NCBI RefSeq assembly: GCF_032399705.1 | Contig: NZ_CP135922.1 | Coordinates: 1,178,001-1,242,000 of the forward strand | Reading direction: 5' to 3' | DNA length: 64,000 bases | Source of the DNA: Paenibacillus sp. BIC5C1 | GTDB lineage: Bacteria; Bacillota; Bacilli; Paenibacillales; Paenibacillaceae | Shown: piece after piece, positions 8,822-17,768 of the stretch | How positions within the stretch are numbered: the stretch's first letter is position 1 | How the letters are laid out: every line of letters starts with the position of its first letter | Notes under the pieces: generated by a model | The model's input: the letters and a program-made list of their open reading frames with translations, nothing else | The model's database searches: none | What the model was told of the DNA's origin: nothing | Position numbers and translations under genes: made by a program

Positions 8822-11008
8822 CTACACGTGAAGCACTGCCTCACTATTAACTTCTTCTACCTCATTCGTGCGATGCATCATGAAATAGGCAAAGGTAGCT
8901 GCCAGACCAATCACCGCAAAGATGCACAGAATTCCGATCTGATCCCACGCCACACCGAACTGTCCACTCGAAATAACAGCTTTATACCCGGTTACCGAAT
9001 AGGTCATTGGCAGCCATGGATTGAAACCTTTCAGCCAATTCGGAATGAGCTCCAACGGGAACGTACCTGCACTGGTGGTCAATTGGAAGATTAACATGAG
9101 GATCGCCAGGAAGCGGCCGGGATTCTCTAACCAAGTAACCAGAGCCTGAATGATGTACATGAAGGTCAGGCTGGTAACGAAACTGAATAAAAGGAACAAA
9201 GGCACGCTTTGAACTTCCAGGCCCAAGCCGGACAAGACAAGCCAGGAAGCGAGCAGGGACTGCACGGCACTCATGATTGTGAACGCCAGCGTTCTGCTCA
9301 CAAAACGATTCCAGCCACTCGCATCGGTAACCGAGCTGCTGCGTGTTGGTACAACCAGCGTTGCAATTAATGCCCCCACAAATAGCCCCAAAGACAGGAA
9401 GTATGGCGAGAATCCTGTACCATAGTTGGGCACTTCATTATGTTTATGTTCATCCACCTGAACGGGCTCTGCGAACATTGTTACGAGTTCATCCGTCTTT
9501 TTCACACTGCCCGTTTGATCGGCGGCATCATTCAGTTTGGTGGCAAGCTCACCAGAGCCGTCGGTCAACTTGGCGGTACCTTCTTTTAAATCTCCTGCGC
9601 CGTTATCCAGCTTGCGGGAACCATCGGCAATGGTGGTGATTCCGTCTGAAAGTTGGCTCAACCCATCAACCAGTTTCCCTGCACCTGCGTTTAATTGACT
9701 CGAACCCTCTGAAAGTTTGGCTCCACCAGCAGCAGCCACAGATAACTTGACGTTGAACTGCTGGAGGCCAGTCGCAAGCTGTACCTGCCCGGCAGACAAT
9801 TGCGTTGCTCCTTCCAAAAGCTGCTGCTCACCCTGCACTAACTGGCTGCTGCCTTGGTGCAGCTGCTGTTGCGCAGCTTGCAGGTTCTGGCTGCCTTCGA
9901 GCAATTGCTGTCCACCTTGATATACCTGTTCGCTACCAGCGGCAACAGCCTGGCTTGCTGCCAGCAGCTGCTGTACAGCCGGGTTGGCTGCGAGCTCCGG
10001 ACTTGCCTCAGCCAGTTGGGCAAGTCCTTGCGCGACGGCCTTGGCACCTTCACTTACTTTGCCGCTGCCTCCGACTGAAGTTTGCAATCCAGCGGTCAGC
10101 TTGGCGCTGCCTTCCTCGGTTGCTGCCAGTCCAGCATCCAATTGTGCTGCTCCTTCCTGAGCAGATTGAATCCCAGCCTGTAACGTTTTGCCGCCAGCTT
10201 CAGCCTGTGCTGCTCCGTCACCAAGCTTCGTACCCGCTGCCGCCAATTGGGATAAACCATTGGAAAGGGAGCTGGCTCCCGTATGAAGCTCGCCAATACC
10301 CTGAGCCAAGGTGCTCGTGCCTTCTTTTAACGGGGCAATGCCTGTTTCGAGTTGGTCAGTTCCATCGACCAGTTTGGACAGGTTCTCTTTCAGCTTCGAG
10401 GCACCTTCATCCAGCTTAACCGCGCCATCGTTGATCTGACCTGCACCATCTCCGGCATCCGCCAGACCGCTAGAGATTTTCTCTACCTGATCCAGCAAGG
10501 TTTCCGTATATGATTCCGTCACTTTGGCCGAGACTTTGGATTTGATCTGTTTGACCGCTGTCCCGCCAATCTGCCCCGCTAGGAAGTTGTATCCTTCATT
10601 GGGTTCATAGATCAGCTCTGCCGGTTGTGGATGGTCATCCATTAGAGTGGTAGCTTTTGCGGAAAAATCCTCTGGAATAACAATTGTCATATAATACGTG
10701 TTGTCTTCCATGCCTTTCTCGGCTTCTTCTCGGGTCACAAATTGCCAGTTGAAGTCATCACTTTTTTTCAATTCATCGACCAGATTCTGTCCGACTTCCA
10801 GCGATTTGTCATTGTAGGTTGCCCCCTGATCCGTGTTCACCACGGCAACAGGCAGTTCATTCATTTTGCCATAAGGGTCCCAGAACGCATTGAGGAACAG
10901 ACCGCTATACAGTACCGGAATGAACAGCACCACGAGAATCGGAATAAATACTTTTGGTTTCTTGAAGGCGGATTTCAAATCCTGCCCAAATACAGTGAAT
11001 GATTTCAT
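8822..11008 (-). CDS. YhgE/Pip-domain membrane protein (ABC-2-like)
   Basis: 728 aa. One N-terminal membrane helix (VFIPILVVLFIPVLYSGLFLNAFWDPYG, about 19-46) precedes an extracytoplasmic domain with VAVVNTDQG. A very long helical region (about 185-500) follows, built of near-tandem L-x-x-G-x-x-x-L units, and a C-terminal block of five or six membrane helices (about 530-715) ends the protein. This is the YhgE/Pip architecture, related to type VII (ESX) secretion accessory proteins and phage-infection receptors such as Pip. The TetR-type gene just upstream, same strand, is the probable regulator, as for yhgD-yhgE in Bacillus. The cargo or role is not evident. Confidence 0.88.
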   Translation of the reverse strand: MKSFTVFGQDLKSAFKKPKVFIPILVVLFIPVLYSGLFLNAFWDPYGKMNELPVAVVNTDQGATYNDKSLEVGQNLVDELKKSDDFNWQFVTREEAEKGMEDNTYYMTIVIPEDFSAKATTLMDDHPQPAELIYEPNEGYNFLAGQIGGTAVKQIKSKVSAKVTESYTETLLDQVEKISSGLADAGDGAGQINDGAVKLDEGASKLKENLSKLVDGTDQLETGIAPLKEGTSTLAQGIGELHTGASSLSNGLSQLAAAGTKLGDGAAQAEAGGKTLQAGIQSAQEGAAQLDAGLAATEEGSAKLTAGLQTSVGGSGKVSEGAKAVAQGLAQLAEASPELAANPAVQQLLAASQAVAAGSEQVYQGGQQLLEGSQNLQAAQQQLHQGSSQLVQGEQQLLEGATQLSAGQVQLATGLQQFNVKLSVAAAGGAKLSEGSSQLNAGAGKLVDGLSQLSDGITTIADGSRKLDNGAGDLKEGTAKLTDGSGELATKLNDAADQTGSVKKTDELVTMFAEPVQVDEHKHNEVPNYGTGFSPYFLSLGLFVGALIATLVVPTRSSSVTDASGWNRFVSRTLAFTIMSAVQSLLASWLVLSGLGLEVQSVPLFLLFSFVTSLTFMYIIQALVTWLENPGRFLAILMLIFQLTTSAGTFPLELIPNWLKGFNPWLPMTYSVTGYKAVISSGQFGVAWDQIGILCIFAVIGLAATFAYFMMHRTNEVEEVNSEAVLHV

Positions 11009-11088
11009 TATGTTCTCTCCCCATCATTACGCTACTCTGTTGCTATATCTATCTCTAATCCATAAAGGATTCAGCCGCGCATCTTTCT

Positions 11089-11667
11089 TTATGTAGGGGA
11101 TAATCCACTTTTGAGAAAGAGGCCCACGAAATCCTTGATCTGATCCTTATGAAGCGAAGGATGCGCTTTGTTCCAATCGGAAGTTAAAGTGACATACAGC
11201 TTCAGCAGGACAAAAGAGACCAGCCTTGGATCGTCTTCACGAATCTGCTCTAGTTCCATGGCGCGCTGAACTTGGCGTTCCAAATATTCGAGAATCGCTG
11301 TCTCTACTTTCTGCAAACCTTCCTTCGCCTGAGGTGTGCCAAACTCATTTACTTCCTGAAATAGCTTGATTAACAGCTCATGTTCCTCTCTATACTCCAG
11401 CAAAGCGTCCATGCTCTCGTGTACGTTCTCAAGAAACGGTTTGTCGTCTTGAACAGTTTGTTCCGTAATCCGCTTCATATCAGTAATGATCGAGTGGAGG
11501 ATCTCTCCGAACAATTCTTCCTTGTTCTCGAAAAAAGTATAGATCGTACCTTTCCCCACGTTGGCCAGTCTCGCAACTTGTTCCATTGTGGTGGCTTTGT
11601 ATCCAAACAACGCGAACGATTTCTCAGCAGAGTCCATGACTTGCTGTCTTCGATCGATGGTTTTCAT
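11089..11667 (-). CDS. TetR-family transcriptional regulator
   Basis: 192 aa. The N-terminal helix-turn-helix is clear (RRQQVMDSAEKSFALFGYK, then TTMEQVARLANVGKGTIYTFF and ENKEELF). The remainder is an all-helical ligand-binding domain. The ATG is preceded by AGGAGG (about 11675-11682). It sits directly upstream of the YhgE/Pip gene on the same strand. An inverted repeat, TTGACC/GGTCAA, upstream of its start may be its operator. Confidence 0.92.
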   Translation of the reverse strand: MKTIDRRQQVMDSAEKSFALFGYKATTMEQVARLANVGKGTIYTFFENKEELFGEILHSIITDMKRITEQTVQDDKPFLENVHESMDALLEYREEHELLIKLFQEVNEFGTPQAKEGLQKVETAILEYLERQVQRAMELEQIREDDPRLVSFVLLKLYVTLTSDWNKAHPSLHKDQIKDFVGLFLKSGLSPT

Positions 11668-11714
11668 GGCATATACACCTCCTAGTCGTATGCAATGATA
11701 AAAGTAACTCAGAT

Positions 11715-11739
11715 TTGACCGGATTACTTATTTGGTCAA
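11715..11739 (-). promoter_or_regulatory. Candidate TetR operator (inverted repeat)
   Basis: TTGACC (11715-11720) and GGTCAA (11734-11739) are inverted copies 13 bp apart, and a further TTGGTC follows at 11740-11745. The position, about 50-75 bp upstream of the TetR start, suits autoregulation. No clear -10/-35 pair was identified. Confidence 0.35.
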
Positions 11740-11905
11740 TTGGTCGTAAACAAATGTATCATTGAATGCGGAGAGAAGAAGTGATGTTTGTCATAAGCCC
11801 ATCTGGAATATTAGCTTCCCACCATCATCCCCACCTAAAGAAAACACAAGTGAACGAAAAGACAGTCCATTGTTGCTCTATCTCAGGAGCGCTAAGATGA
11901 AGTTG

Positions 11906-11919
11906 TTGAAGCGTTTACA
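11906..11919 (+). promoter_or_regulatory. cre-like (CcpA) site before the polysaccharide-utilisation operon
   Basis: TTGAAGCGTTTACA matches 12 of 14 positions of the CcpA consensus. It ends 27 bp before the first gene of the operon, where CcpA binding would give glucose repression. Confidence 0.45.
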
Positions 11920-11946
11920 TTATATGGTGAAGGGAGCTTAACTCGG

Positions 11947-12156
11947 ATGCCAGAAATTACGATCAGGCTGTATGAAGGCAGGACGGATGAGCAAAAGCAG
12001 GAGATAGTGGAGGTGTTCACACGCGAGCTCTCGCGTATTATCGACCGTGAACCGGATTATATTTCCGTTGAATTCAATGAAATCCCATGGGACGAGAACG
12101 TTCCTGATAATTTGAAAGCCATGCAATCACAGAAGCAAGGAGGGAAGAAGACGTGA
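11947..12156 (+). CDS. 4-oxalocrotonate tautomerase-like protein
   Basis: 69 aa. After Met comes Pro (MPEITIRLYEGRT); in the tautomerase superfamily this N-terminal proline is the catalytic base. It continues with the expected amphipathic helix and a final EFNEIPWDENVP strand. It is slightly longer than canonical 4-OT (about 62 aa). It overlaps the following permease gene by 4 bp (GTGA), so it is translationally coupled to a sugar importer, which is unusual. It may isomerise a keto-enol or unsaturated sugar-acid intermediate produced by the locus; that is inference. Confidence 0.8.
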   Translation: MPEITIRLYEGRTDEQKQEIVEVFTRELSRIIDREPDYISVEFNEIPWDENVPDNLKAMQSQKQGGKKT

Positions 12157-13130
12157 AGCCGGCGGACTATGCGCCGCCAAGCCGGGGAACAGCGAGACTT
12201 CACTCGTCTGGTCTGGGCACTCGGCTCGGAGATGCGGGACGTTATCTTTGGCGATACCGGATACTATATCTGCTCTCCGTACCGGGCATTCTGTATTTTT
12301 TCCTTTTCAAATATGTGCCTCTGTTCGGCTCGATCATTGCTTTTCAGAACTACAACATTTTCAAAGGCATCACCGGAAGTGATTGGGTAGGCCTGGAGCA
12401 TTTCCAGAAGATGTTCAGCCATTATGACTTTTTGCGAATTCTCAATAATACACTTCTGCTCGGACTATATGATCTGGTGATTGCATTCCCGGTACCGATC
12501 TTACTGGCCATTCTGCTGAATGAAGTACGGATGATTGTGTTTAAGCGTTTGCTGCAAACGATTGTATACATGCCTCACTTTCTGTCCTGGGTTGTCATTA
12601 GTGGTATATTCATGGGGATTTTCTCGATGGATGCCGGGGTGGTGAACAAGGCACTTGGATTTCTGGGCATGCAGCCGATCTACTTTCTTGGAGAAGACTC
12701 GTACATTCGTTCCATTCTGATCGGTTCGGGGATCTGGCGTGACTCCGGTTATGGCACGATTATTTTCCTGGCTGCCATTGCGGGCATTAATCCCGATTTG
12801 TATGAGGCGGCAGAGGTAGACGGAGCCGGACGTTTGAAGCAAATATGGTCGATTACCCTGCCATCCTTACTGCCGACGATTATGATCCTGCTGCTGCTGC
12901 ACATCGGGAAGTTCCTTGATCTGGGCTTTGAGCGTGTGTTCGTATTCCTGAATCCGCTCAATCTGGAATCGGGTGAAATTCTCGATACGTATATTTACAA
13001 AGCCGGCCTGCTCTCACAGCAATACAGCTATACAACGGCTATCGGATTGTTCAAGTCGGTCGTGGGTTTGATGCTTGTTCTACTCGGTAATTTCTTCAGC
13101 AAAAAAACAACCGGCGAAAGCCTGTATTAG
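12153..13130 (+). CDS. Carbohydrate ABC transporter permease (LplB type)
   Basis: 325 aa from a GTG start preceded by AAGGAGGGAAG. A polar N-terminal tail is followed by six membrane helices, beginning YLLSVPGILYFFLFKYVPLFG. The EAA coupling loop reads INPDLYEAAEVDGAGRLKQIWSITLPS. IAFQNYNIFKGI is characteristic of the LplB/YteP group, which imports oligosaccharides. It pairs with the next permease; the binding lipoprotein is encoded at 20.3 kb. No ATPase is in the locus, as usual for Firmicutes that share an MsmX-type ATPase. Confidence 0.92.
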   Translation: MKPADYAPPSRGTARLHSSGLGTRLGDAGRYLWRYRILYLLSVPGILYFFLFKYVPLFGSIIAFQNYNIFKGITGSDWVGLEHFQKMFSHYDFLRILNNTLLLGLYDLVIAFPVPILLAILLNEVRMIVFKRLLQTIVYMPHFLSWVVISGIFMGIFSMDAGVVNKALGFLGMQPIYFLGEDSYIRSILIGSGIWRDSGYGTIIFLAAIAGINPDLYEAAEVDGAGRLKQIWSITLPSLLPTIMILLLLHIGKFLDLGFERVFVFLNPLNLESGEILDTYIYKAGLLSQQYSYTTAIGLFKSVVGLMLVLLGNFFSKKTTGESLY

Positions 13131-13142
13131 GAGGCGAGATTG

Positions 13143-14021
13143 ATGCGTACCCCCAGTGTCCGTTACCGTATATTCCGCATTGGAAATCTCGTTTTTCTTA
13201 CGCTGCTCTCGTTGACGATGATTCTGCCTTTCATTAATGTGCTGGCTCAATCTCTCAGCAGCTCGGAAGCGATCATGGGCGGAAAGGTCAGCTTCTGGCC
13301 TGTCGCTTTTACGTGGATCAATTATGAATATGTATTCGGCGATGCTTCGTTCTGGCGGGCATTTGCGGTATCGGTTGGGGTGACGCTGTTCGGGACGCTG
13401 GTCAATCTTGCTGCAACGGCATCGTTGGCGTATCCCGTTTCCCGTCCAGAGTACAAGGGGCGCTCCCTGGTCGTCATGTTTGTCCTGGTGACCGTTGTGT
13501 TCTCGGCGCCGCTCATTCCGAACTTTATCCTGATGAAGGAACTGCATCTGGTCAACAACCCATTGGTTCTGATTGTGCCAGGAGCGATTAATGCCTTTAA
13601 CTTTTTCGTCATGCGCTCGTTCTTCGCCCAGCTGCCAGGTGAACTGATCGACGCTGCCCGCATCGATGGCTGTGGGGAATTCGGCATCATCTGGCGTATC
13701 GTCATTCCATTGTCCAAACCGGCCATGGCCTCACTCGGCATTTTCTATGCGGTGGGCCATTGGAATGCCTATTCCACCGCGCTTTATTATCTGAATGATC
13801 CGGCCTGGTGGCCGATCCAGGTCACACTCAAGAAGCTGTTTGAGAGTGACGATATTTCCGTTGATCCAGGTTCTGCCGTCTACAGCACCCTTGCGCATAC
13901 ATCGCCGGAAGGCATCAAAATGGCAACCATCATCATCGCCACCTTGCCGATCATTATCATTTACCCTTTCCTGCAAAAGCATTTTGTAAAAGGAATCATG
14001 GTCGGCTCCGTCAAATCTTAA
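13143..14021 (+). CDS. Carbohydrate ABC transporter permease (LplC/YtcP type)
   Basis: 292 aa with six membrane helices. The N-terminal region LPFINVLAQSLSSSEAIMGG and FWPVAFTWINYEYVF are typical of LplC-type permeases. The coupling loop is LIDAARIDGCGEFGIIWRIVIPLS. GGAGGCG lies about 6 bases before the ATG; an in-frame TTG immediately upstream at 13140 is an alternative start. It lies 12 bp after its partner permease and is followed by the YesN/YesM pair. Confidence 0.93.
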   Translation: MRTPSVRYRIFRIGNLVFLTLLSLTMILPFINVLAQSLSSSEAIMGGKVSFWPVAFTWINYEYVFGDASFWRAFAVSVGVTLFGTLVNLAATASLAYPVSRPEYKGRSLVVMFVLVTVVFSAPLIPNFILMKELHLVNNPLVLIVPGAINAFNFFVMRSFFAQLPGELIDAARIDGCGEFGIIWRIVIPLSKPAMASLGIFYAVGHWNAYSTALYYLNDPAWWPIQVTLKKLFESDDISVDPGSAVYSTLAHTSPEGIKMATIIIATLPIIIIYPFLQKHFVKGIMVGSVKS

Positions 14022-14063
14022 GTACAAGAAGCATACAGATCTGACGGAAACGGGGGAATGGCG

Positions 14064-15101
14064 ATGTTCAGAATCTTGATTACGGACGATGAACCGATGA
14101 TTCGGATGGGTCTGGCGAAGATGATCAAGCAAGCGGGACTGTTCGACTGTGAGATACGTCAGGCAGCGCATGGGGAAGAGGCCCTTCAGGTGGTGGAGGC
14201 TTTTCGGCCGCACATCCTGTTTACGGATATCCGCATGCCGACGATGGATGGTATTGAGCTGTGTCGACGTTTATCCGAGCAAGGCAGTACGATGCGCATT
14301 ATTGTGGTCTCCGGTTATTCGGACTTTGAATATGCAAGAGCCTGTATGGATTATGGGGTGAAACGATATCTGCTGAAGCCTGTGGGACGACAGGAGCTGC
14401 ATGAACTGCTGCTCAAATTGCTGGCCTCAGAAGAGGATAAACCTACGGTGTCCCTTGTACCCGTGAGGGAGCTGAATGATTGGGCGATGCGTCTGGAAGA
14501 GGCCATATGGGAGCTGAGACAGTCCGATGTGACGGAGCTGCTCGCAGCATGGTCTGGTCGGTATCCGGCATATTCCTTGATGCCTGAGCAGACAGCGGAG
14601 CTTTTTCAGGAATTGCTGGAATTGATTGTGGCCCGCATGAACGCACGTGGCAACGGAACGATGAGTACATCCTGCGAGATAAATGAAAGCGCTTCCTCAA
14701 AAGAATGCTTCGAGGCGCTGGGCAACGAGATCCACACGTTAATGAAGACGATCAAGGAAAAGCGTAGTGGCAAGCGCAAGCATCCGGTGGAAGAAGCAAA
14801 AGCCTATCTGGAGAAGCACTTGCGCCGTGAAGTTTCACTGGACGAGATTGCTGCCAAGCTGGGCCTTAACCCATCCTACTTCAGCCAACTATTTAAGCAG
14901 ACAACAGGCCAGACCTTTATCCAATACCGGATACGCAGCAAAATGGAACTGGCCAAACGCATGCTGGAACAGCCGGGCAACCGGATTACGGATATTTCCT
15001 ACGAAGTGGGGTATGCGGATCATCCCCATTTCACGAAGACATTCAAGAAAATTACCGGACTGACACCGTCCGAATACCGCAGCAAGTTGGGCATTGAATG
15101 A
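14064..15101 (+). CDS. Response regulator, CheY-AraC (YesN type)
   Basis: 345 aa. The receiver domain has the acidic pair (ITDDEPMIRMG), the phospho-acceptor Asp in LFTDIRMPTMDG and the conserved Lys in RYLLKPVGRQEL. The C-terminal ~100 residues are an AraC double helix-turn-helix (SLDEIAAKLGLNPSYFSQLFK; ITDISYEVGYADHPHFTKTFKK). I prefer the ATG at 14064 because the GGGGG ribosome site abuts an upstream ATG at 14058. It overlaps the kinase gene by 4 bp. It probably activates the surrounding transport and lyase genes in response to sugar signals. Confidence 0.92.
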   Translation: MFRILITDDEPMIRMGLAKMIKQAGLFDCEIRQAAHGEEALQVVEAFRPHILFTDIRMPTMDGIELCRRLSEQGSTMRIIVVSGYSDFEYARACMDYGVKRYLLKPVGRQELHELLLKLLASEEDKPTVSLVPVRELNDWAMRLEEAIWELRQSDVTELLAAWSGRYPAYSLMPEQTAELFQELLELIVARMNARGNGTMSTSCEINESASSKECFEALGNEIHTLMKTIKEKRSGKRKHPVEEAKAYLEKHLRREVSLDEIAAKLGLNPSYFSQLFKQTTGQTFIQYRIRSKMELAKRMLEQPGNRITDISYEVGYADHPHFTKTFKKITGLTPSEYRSKLGIE

Positions 15102-16936
15102 TGAAGCGCAGCCTGTCCATCCGCCTGTTCTTTCATTTTGCCGTCGTGATTACGTTGTCCCTGTCCGCCATCGGCCTGTTCACCTATACCTATGCCTCGA
15201 CTGAAATGAACGACCAGCTTGCGGACAATATCGCCCAAACGATGCGCAATACGGCATACCAGACCGATCTGTATTTGCAAAATTATGATCGTGCGACCTA
15301 CTCCATCCTCTCGAACGGAAGTGTGAAGCACTTTCTCGATATGAATTCGGAGGACAGTTATGCCTATTACGAGTACAGCCGTCAGATTAAGACGAATGTG
15401 TTCCCGCCTGTTTTTATGTTATACCCACAGATCAAGTTCCTGTATGTTATCGGGGATAACGGGCGTGTTGTGATTGATGACAACCAGAATTCAGCCGGCA
15501 TACCGGATATCGACGCGGTACAGCAATATAAGGAGTTGCTGGCTGCAACCCCTGCAAATGGCGAATCGACGTTGCTGACCCGCAGTATTCGCGGTGGACA
15601 GAGTGCCAATGTGATTACGATCGCGCGACGGATCAGAGGGGTGTCCTCCTATACGCCCAATGGAGTACTGGCGATGGAAGTGAATGTGCTGGAACTTGAC
15701 AAAATATGGGGAGAACTCGATCTCGGTCAAGGTGGGTATCAGTATGTGATGGATCAGAACGGAACGGTAATCTACACACCCGGGGACGAAGAGGCGCAGA
15801 CGGCTATGCCGTCCAACACTGTGAACAGGCTTATGCACATGGAGGCAGGGTCACTGGAACAGAACACGGATGGCACCAAGCGGCTGCTCATATCGGAACT
15901 TTCTGCATATTCGGGATGGCGCTTTGTCGCTTCCGTGCCGCTGTCGGAGCTGCAAAGACCGATTGCAACGATTCGTTCGGCCACCTTATGGGTTGGTGCA
16001 GGGACCTTGCTCGCTGCACTTGTCGTGGCCTACCGGATTGGAGCATCTCAAGTGGAACCCATTCGTGTGCTGATGAACGGAATGAGACAGACGGAGAAGG
16101 GAATCTGGAACAAGGTGGAGATGAAGGAAAGGCGCGATGAAATTGGTGTGCTGATCCGCAGCTATAATCTGATGGTCAGTCGCCTGTCGGACATGATTGA
16201 GAGTGTATACGAGTCGGAGCTGCGCCGCCAGAAGTCGGAAATCGAGCTTCAGCAGGAGGCGCTGGAACGGCACCGTGCGGAATTTCAGGCGCTTCAGTTG
16301 CAGATCAATCCGCATTTTCTCTACAACACCCTGGAAACGATCAAATGTTATGCCGTCGTACAGGACTCCGAAGAAATCGCACAGATGGTGGAATCCATGG
16401 CTCATATGCTCCGTTATTCCATTCAGACCAATCTGGAGGAAATTACGGTTGCCAATGAACTGAAGCACGTGCTGGCCTACCTTTCCATCATGAAACATCG
16501 CATGGATCGGGAGCTTGAAGTTGAGGTCATCATTGCACCGGATCTGTTGTTGGAAAAAATGGTTCGACTCACTCTTCAGCCACTGGTGGAAAATGTGCTA
16601 CAACACGCATTTCCGCGAGGCATGGAGCCCGGTCACTTTATCCGTATCGATGCTCGGCGCCTGGAAGATCGCTTTCTTGTCATCGTCCAGGATAACGGTA
16701 TGGGCATGAGCGAGGAACGCCTGGAGAAGCTGCGTGACCGTCTGGAATTGAATCGTCTGGCAGGCGAAGATTCCGATGATGTCTACCATCGCGGAGGCAT
16801 CGGACTCATGAATGTTCATCGCCGGATACAGCTGGTATTTGGAGAAATGTATGGCTTGATGATTGAGAGTGAGCAAGGCTTGGGAACGACCATTACGATG
16901 GCGCTTCCCGCAGATCAGCATAGCAAACGGATTTAA
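15098..16936 (+). CDS. Sensor histidine kinase (YesM type)
   Basis: 612 aa. An N-terminal helix (about 10-30), an extracellular dCACHE-like sensor (about 35-285) and a second helix (about 290-310) are followed by a HAMP-like stretch (IRVLMNGMRQTEKGIWNKVEM). The kinase core has the H-box LQINPHFLYNTLETIK of the His_kinase family, N-box PLVENVLQHAF, DNGMGM and GIGLMNVHRRI. These are family hallmarks; the extracellular ligand is unknown. It is coupled to the YesN gene by an ATGA overlap. Confidence 0.93.
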   Translation: MMKRSLSIRLFFHFAVVITLSLSAIGLFTYTYASTEMNDQLADNIAQTMRNTAYQTDLYLQNYDRATYSILSNGSVKHFLDMNSEDSYAYYEYSRQIKTNVFPPVFMLYPQIKFLYVIGDNGRVVIDDNQNSAGIPDIDAVQQYKELLAATPANGESTLLTRSIRGGQSANVITIARRIRGVSSYTPNGVLAMEVNVLELDKIWGELDLGQGGYQYVMDQNGTVIYTPGDEEAQTAMPSNTVNRLMHMEAGSLEQNTDGTKRLLISELSAYSGWRFVASVPLSELQRPIATIRSATLWVGAGTLLAALVVAYRIGASQVEPIRVLMNGMRQTEKGIWNKVEMKERRDEIGVLIRSYNLMVSRLSDMIESVYESELRRQKSEIELQQEALERHRAEFQALQLQINPHFLYNTLETIKCYAVVQDSEEIAQMVESMAHMLRYSIQTNLEEITVANELKHVLAYLSIMKHRMDRELEVEVIIAPDLLLEKMVRLTLQPLVENVLQHAFPRGMEPGHFIRIDARRLEDRFLVIVQDNGMGMSEERLEKLRDRLELNRLAGEDSDDVYHRGGIGLMNVHRRIQLVFGEMYGLMIESEQGLGTTITMALPADQHSKRI

Positions 16937-16966
16937 TTGAACCTATAACAGGGAGGAAGATCGAAC

Positions 16967-17734
16967 ATGAATATTAACTTGCAGAACAAAATTGCGCTGG
17001 TTACCGGCTCCAGCGGAGGAATTGGTGCTGCCATTGCTGGGGCATTGGCACGTTGCGGAGCAAAGGTAGCTGTGAATGGCCTGCATAATATGGATCGGGC
17101 GGAGGAGGTCGTGGCCGCCATCCGGGATGCTGGCGGTGAAGCAGCGGCATTTCAGGCAGATGTGACCGATACGAATGCCATAGAATCGATGGTTGGGGAT
17201 ATTACGCTCCGCTTTGGCGGTCCGATTGATCTGTTGATTAATAATGCAGGGCATCTGGTTGAACGGAGTCCGATTGAAACGATGAGCGAGGAGCTTTACA
17301 GCCGGATTATGGATGTCAATCTGAAGAGCGCTGTCTTTGTCTCCAAAGCGGTCATTCCTGGTATGAAAGCGGCTGGAGGCGGCCGAATTATCAATCTGAC
17401 CTCGGTAGCGGCTCATAACGGGGGCGGTCCGGGTGCAGCTATTTACGCAGCCTCCAAGGCAGCTGTCATTGCGTTAACCAAAGGACTTGCCAAAGAACTG
17501 GCGCCTGGCAGGATTACGGTCAATGCCCTTTCACCGGGCTTCATCGGGCAAACGGCATTCCATGCAACGTTCACCTCGGCGGAAGGCCGATCTTCTGCGG
17601 TAAGCAGCATTCCGCTTGGACGGGAAGGGACTCCCGATGATGTCGCAGGAGCGGCGCTGTACCTGTGTTCCGAGCTGGGTTCTTTTATAACCGGAGAAAC
17701 GATTGAAATTAATGGCGGAATGTACATGCGTTGA
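16967..17734 (+). CDS. SDR-family oxidoreductase (FabG/KduD-like)
   Basis: 255 aa, the classical short-chain dehydrogenase length. Cofactor motif TGSSGGIG (about residues 14-21), the structural NNAG, catalytic Ser in LTSVAAHNGG and the YAASK active-site Tyr/Lys are all present. PGFIGQTAFHATF follows, then the C-terminal ITGETIEINGG. The ATG has GGGAGGAAG upstream. Between a sugar transporter/sensor set and a heparinase-family gene, it probably oxidises or reduces a sugar or uronate intermediate, as KduD does for pectin, but substrate specificity cannot be read from these motifs. Confidence 0.88.
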   Translation: MNINLQNKIALVTGSSGGIGAAIAGALARCGAKVAVNGLHNMDRAEEVVAAIRDAGGEAAAFQADVTDTNAIESMVGDITLRFGGPIDLLINNAGHLVERSPIETMSEELYSRIMDVNLKSAVFVSKAVIPGMKAAGGGRIINLTSVAAHNGGGPGAAIYAASKAAVIALTKGLAKELAPGRITVNALSPGFIGQTAFHATFTSAEGRSSAVSSIPLGREGTPDDVAGAALYLCSELGSFITGETIEINGGMYMR

Positions 17735-17768
17735 TGCTACACCATTGTGATAAGGGGGGAACGATACG

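Noticed and set aside
9805..10419. Plus-strand open frame rich in Leu/Pro/Gln inside the YhgE/Pip gene
   Set aside because: It reflects the repetitive codons of the opposite strand, not a gene.
9540..10440. Regularly spaced repeats that resemble a CRISPR-like array
   Set aside because: They are codon-level repeats of the L-x-x-G helical rod in the YhgE/Pip gene, not identical direct repeats with unique spacers.
14680..14700. cre-like GAAAGCGCTTCC
   Set aside because: It lies inside the YesN coding sequence far from a start; probably chance.
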